From assembly GCA_050485905.1 (NCBI GenBank), contig JBJHCH010000005.1, positions 1-64,000 of the forward strand: 64,000 nucleotides of DNA. Reading direction: 5' to 3'. This DNA comes from JAWLCA01 sp050485905 (GTDB taxonomy: Bacteria; Pseudomonadota; Alphaproteobacteria; Rhodobacterales; Rhodobacteraceae). Shown in pieces: positions 61,335 through 64,000 of the stretch. Numbering within the stretch: the first letter of the stretch is position 1; the number at the start of each line of letters is the position of its first letter. Both the position numbers and the translations under genes were made by a program. The notes beneath the pieces are model-generated. The model searched no databases and was not told where the DNA came from. It saw only the letters and a program-made list of their open reading frames with translations.

Positions 61335-61951
61335 TTCAGTCGGGCCTCCAGGGCTTCGACACCTGCCTTGGTGATCACCAGCGTGTCACGCTTCAGGATG
61401 TCATAGACATTGGCGCCGATCGACGGCAGCACGTCGATGCCATCGATATTGCGCGCGGCGCGAGCGAAATTCTCGTTCACTTCGGCGCCGTCGATAACCA
61501 GTACGCGCTTCCAGCCGTTCTCGCGGGCGATCTTTGCCAGCTTCGCAGTCTTCGCTTCGGCCATTTCGGCCTTGTCCAGCACGATCAGGTTGCCGGTCGC
61601 CGCCTTTGACGACAGCGCATGACGTAGACCCAGCGCGCGCACCTTTTTGGGCAGATCAAACGCATGACTGCGCGGAACCGGACCCTTGTAGATGCCACCC
61701 TTGCGGAAGATTGGGGCGCCGCGATCGCCATGACGGGCACCACCGGTGCCCTTCTGGCGATAGATCTTCTTGGTTGAATAGCTGACCTCGGACCGGCCCA
61801 GCGTCGAGTGGGTGCCGGCCTGGGCCTTGGCCCGCTGCCAGCGCACCACCCGGTGCAGGATGTCGGCGCGCGGCTCCAGGCCGAAGATCGCGTCGTCCAG
61901 ATCGATCGAGCCCGCCTTGCCGGCCTCGAGGCTGATCACATCGAGTTTCAT
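61331..61951 (-). CDS. rplD: 50S ribosomal protein L4
   Basis: L4 reaches into the exit tunnel and represses the S10 operon in E. coli. The 206-residue protein has the basic loop KIYRQKGTGGARHGDRGAPI and the C-terminal RNIDGIDVLPSIGANVYDIL. Overlaps rplC at its start and rplW at its end. Confidence 0.98.
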   Translation of the reverse strand: MKLDVISLEAGKAGSIDLDDAIFGLEPRADILHRVVRWQRAKAQAGTHSTLGRSEVSYSTKKIYRQKGTGGARHGDRGAPIFRKGGIYKGPVPRSHAFDLPKKVRALGLRHALSSKAATGNLIVLDKAEMAEAKTAKLAKIARENGWKRVLVIDGAEVNENFARAARNIDGIDVLPSIGANVYDILKRDTLVITKAGVEALEARLK

Positions 61952-62838
61952 TGCTTGTCCCCTTCCGGCGCAGCATCCGATCCGCCGGCGTCATCCGCCT
62001 TGGGTTCGGTCGACTCCTTGTCCGCCTCGATCGACGCCTCGGCAGCTTCAAGCGCAGCGGCCTGAGCAGCAGCCTCCGCCTCAAGCGCAGCCTGACGGGC
62101 GGCTTCCTCTTCGGCAGCAGCCGCAGCAGCAGCCTCTTCCGCCGCCTTCCGCGCCGCCTCGGCCTGGGACTTCAGCGCCGCCGGCAGGATGACGTTGTCA
62201 GGAACGGGTTTCTTGACCGCGTCCTTGATCGTCACCCAGCCGCCCCGCGATCCCGGAACAGCGCCCTTGATCATGATCAGGCCACGCTCGCTGTCGGTCT
62301 TCACGACCTGCAGGTTCTGCGTGGTCACGCGAGCCGCGCCCATGTGACCGGCCATCTTCTTGCCCTTGAACACCTTGCCCGGATCCTGGCACTGGCCAGT
62401 GGACCCGTGGCTGCGGTGGCTGATCGACACACCGTGGCTCGCCCGCAGGCCACCGAAGTTATGCCGCTTCATCACACCCGCAAAGCCCTTGCCGATCGTC
62501 GTGCCGGCCACGTCCACGTACTGGCCCGCAAAATAATGATCGGCGGTGATTTCCTCACCCACCTCGATCAGATTGTCGGGGCTGACACGGAACTCGGCCA
62601 GCTTGCGCTTCGGCGCCACGTTCGCCTTGGCGAAATGTCCGCGCATCGGCGCGGTAATGCGCTTGGCCTTGGCCTCGCCCGCACCGAGCTGAACGGCCGA
62701 ATAGCCGTCGCGGTCGGCAGTGCGCTGCGCCACCACCTGCAGATTGTCGAGTTGAAGAACGGTCACCGGCACCTGCCGCCCGTCCTCCAGGAACAGCCGG
62801 GTCATGCCCAGCTTCTTTGCGATCACACCAGAGCGCAT
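61948..62838 (-). CDS. rplC: 50S ribosomal protein L3 with long C-terminal extension
   Basis: L3 starts large-subunit assembly and reaches towards the peptidyl-transferase centre. The 296-residue protein has the normal core (GVIAKKLGMTRLF, GTTIGKGFAGVMKRHNFGG, GKKMAGHMGAARVTTQNLQV). It is followed from about residue 220 by an Ala/Glu-rich extension that is likely helical and then an acidic tail. E. coli L3 has 209 residues. ATG 62838 is preferred over ATG 62844, because GGGGG then lies seven bases upstream. Confidence 0.97.
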   Translation of the reverse strand: MRSGVIAKKLGMTRLFLEDGRQVPVTVLQLDNLQVVAQRTADRDGYSAVQLGAGEAKAKRITAPMRGHFAKANVAPKRKLAEFRVSPDNLIEVGEEITADHYFAGQYVDVAGTTIGKGFAGVMKRHNFGGLRASHGVSISHRSHGSTGQCQDPGKVFKGKKMAGHMGAARVTTQNLQVVKTDSERGLIMIKGAVPGSRGGWVTIKDAVKKPVPDNVILPAALKSQAEAARKAAEEAAAAAAAEEEAARQAALEAEAAAQAAALEAAEASIEADKESTEPKADDAGGSDAAPEGDKQ

Positions 62839-62850
62839 GGTCATGCCCCC

Positions 62851-63159
62851 TTAAACCTTGATCTCGACATCCACGCCGGCGGCGAGGTCGAGCTTCATCA
62901 GCGCGTCTACCGTCTGCGGGGTCGGATCCACGATGTCGAGAAGCCGCTTGTGCGTCCTGATTTCCCACTGGTCCCGCGACTTCTTGTCGATGTGCGGACC
63001 ACGGAGAACCGTGAACTTCTCGATCTTGTTCGGCAGCGGGATCGGCCCGCGCACCTGCGCGCCCGTCCGTTTGGCCGTATTCACGATTTCCTGCGTGCTG
63101 GCATCCAGAACGCGGTAATCGAAGGCCTTGAGCCGGATACGGATGTTTGTACCTTGCAT
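62851..63159 (-). CDS. rpsJ: 30S ribosomal protein S10
   Basis: S10 sits in the 30S head and also acts as NusE in antitermination. The 102-residue protein has IRIRLKAFDYRVLDASTQEI and THKRLLDIVDPTPQTVDALM. It lies 52 bases after tuf and is the first gene of the S10 series here. Confidence 0.98.
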   Translation of the reverse strand: MQGTNIRIRLKAFDYRVLDASTQEIVNTAKRTGAQVRGPIPLPNKIEKFTVLRGPHIDKKSRDQWEIRTHKRLLDIVDPTPQTVDALMKLDLAAGVDVEIKV

Positions 63160-63180
63160 GTTCTTGCCCTCATGGGGACA

Positions 63181-63201
63181 GCCGGGGGTGCTTCCCCCGG
63201 C
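63181..63201 (-). other. Hairpin after tuf
   Basis: GCCGGGGG and CCCCCGGC flank a five-base loop, 10 bases after the tuf stop on the minus strand. No T-run follows. It may stabilise tuf mRNA or partly separate tuf from rpsJ expression. Confidence 0.5.
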
Positions 63202-63211
63202 GTGCCTCCGA

Positions 63212-64000
63212 TTACTCGATGATCTTCGACACGACGCCGGCGCCGACGGTGCGGCCGCCTTCGCGGATGGCGAAGCGCAGCTTCTCTTCCATCGCGATCG
63301 GCGCGATCAGTTCGACGTTGAACTTCAGGTTGTCGCCGGGCATCACCATCTCGGTGCCCTCGGGCAGCTGAACCATCCCGGTCACGTCGGTCGTGCGGAA
63401 GTAGAACTGCGGCCGGTAGTTCGCGAAGAACGGCGTGTGGCGCCCGCCCTCCTCCTTGGTCAGGATGTAGGCCTCGGCCTCGAACTTGGTGTGCGGCTTC
63501 ACCGAGCCGGGCTTGCACAGCACCTGCCCACGCTCCACCCCGTCACGCTCCACACCGCGCAGCAGCGCGCCGATGTTGTCGCCCGCTTCTCCGCGATCCA
63601 GAAGCTTGCGGAACATCTCGACCCCGGTGCAGACCGACTTCTTCGTCGCCCGGATGCCCACGATCTCCACCTCGTCGCCGACGTTGATCACGCCGCGCTC
63701 CACCCGGCCGGTCACAACCGTGCCGCGGCCCGAGATCGAGAACACATCCTCGATCGGCATCAGGAACGGCTGGTCGATCGGCCGTGCCGGGGTCGGGATG
63801 TAGCTGTCCACAGCCTCCATCAGCGCGCGGATCGAGTTCTCGCCGATCTCCGGATCGCGACCTTCAAGGGCGGCCAGCGCCGAGCCCTTCACGATCGGGA
63901 TGTCGTCGCCCGGATAGTCGTAGGAGGACAGCAGCTCGCGCACCTCCATCTCCACCAGTTCCAGCAGTTCCTCGTCATCCACCTGGTCCACCTTGTTCAG
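63212..64000 (-). CDS. tuf: Elongation factor Tu (C-terminal two thirds, cut by the window edge)
   Basis: EF-Tu brings aminoacyl-tRNA to the ribosome. The visible 262 residues start at LNKVDQVDD, part of the NKxD guanine-specificity motif, so the P-loop and switch I are outside the window. Domain 2 (DVFSISGRGTVVTGRVERG) and domain 3 (KPGSVKPHTKFEAEAYIL, ending in GAGVVSKIIE) are complete. It precedes rpsJ, as expected for the str–S10 junction. Confidence 0.97.
   Translation of the reverse strand: MNKVDQVDDEELLELVEMEVRELLSSYDYPGDDIPIVKGSALAALEGRDPEIGENSIRALMEAVDSYIPTPARPIDQPFLMPIEDVFSISGRGTVVTGRVERGVINVGDEVEIVGIRATKKSVCTGVEMFRKLLDRGEAGDNIGALLRGVERDGVERGQVLCKPGSVKPHTKFEAEAYILTKEEGGRHTPFFANYRPQFYFRTTDVTGMVQLPEGTEMVMPGDNLKFNVELIAPIAMEEKLRFAIREGGRTVGAGVVSKIIE

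Overview
The window is a GC-rich chromosomal segment from an alphaproteobacterium, most likely of the order Rhodobacterales (Rhodobacteraceae). The evidence is the gene order: hemD–mic60–hemY beside tsaD–gpsA, an aapJQMP amino-acid transporter, a DUF3333-type PstA with an oversized PstC, an ATP12-like chaperone gene, a ycjX/TIGR01620 pair, and a tuf–S10–spc–alpha ribosomal cluster. The genus cannot be named from what is visible. Almost all of it is chromosomal core. The accessory-looking parts are about 3.7–5.0 kb, the B12 and arsenate block at 19.5–29.5 kb, and a few small insertions.

Layout. 0–5 kb: the tail of an OmpR-type response regulator, a soluble six-PAS hybrid histidine kinase, a frameshifted conserved gene, about 0.5 kb with no convincing gene, and tRNA-Thr(CGT). 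5–12 kb: hemY-like, Mic60-like and hemD genes facing away from tsaD–gpsA–yciI-like–EVE. 11.9–19.5 kb: a pstSCAB–phoR operon behind a triple Pho-box-like array, with no phoU or phoB in the window. 19.5–27.3 kb: a nine-gene, translationally coupled operon for cobalamin uptake (btuB, btuF, btuC, btuD, a cytoplasmic BtuF-like protein, exbB, two exbD, tonB) under a cobalamin riboswitch. 27.3–31.3 kb: arsJ and its partner GAPDH (arsenate export as 1-arseno-3-phosphoglycerate), then nadE. 31.4–38.7 kb: a secreted or periplasmic MORN-repeat protein, ycjX, a TIGR01620 protein and ileS, which has a possible leader peptide and an internal block of foreign-looking base composition. 38.7–47.6 kb: the aap transporter, an ATP12-like chaperone, a HAD phosphatase, a 23S pseudouridine synthase, crcB and rarA. 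47.7–47.9 kb: a compact unit for a 62-residue small protein. 48–64 kb: the ribosomal cluster on the minus strand from tuf (cut by the window edge) to rplQ.

How the parts work together. PhoR and PstSCAB sense and import phosphate; the same kind of importer admits arsenate, which the GAPDH/ArsJ pair can expel. The riboswitch operon encodes outer-membrane receptor, binding protein, inner-membrane ABC transporter and its own TonB–ExbB–ExbD motor, so B12 uptake has a dedicated energy supply. One of its two ExbD proteins has Asn where the proton-carrying Asp should be. The ribosomal cluster is interrupted between rpmD and rplO by a strong intrinsic terminator and a GFA-family gene, so rplO–secY–adk probably has its own promoter.

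No transposase, integrase, phage gene or CRISPR array was found. The strongest candidates for something little described are the Asn-type ExbD inside the riboswitch-controlled operon, the predicted Shine–Dalgarno-masking stem ahead of btuB, the split spc operon, and the small-protein unit next to rarA. These calls rest on reading the sequence and on remembered family features, not on database searches.
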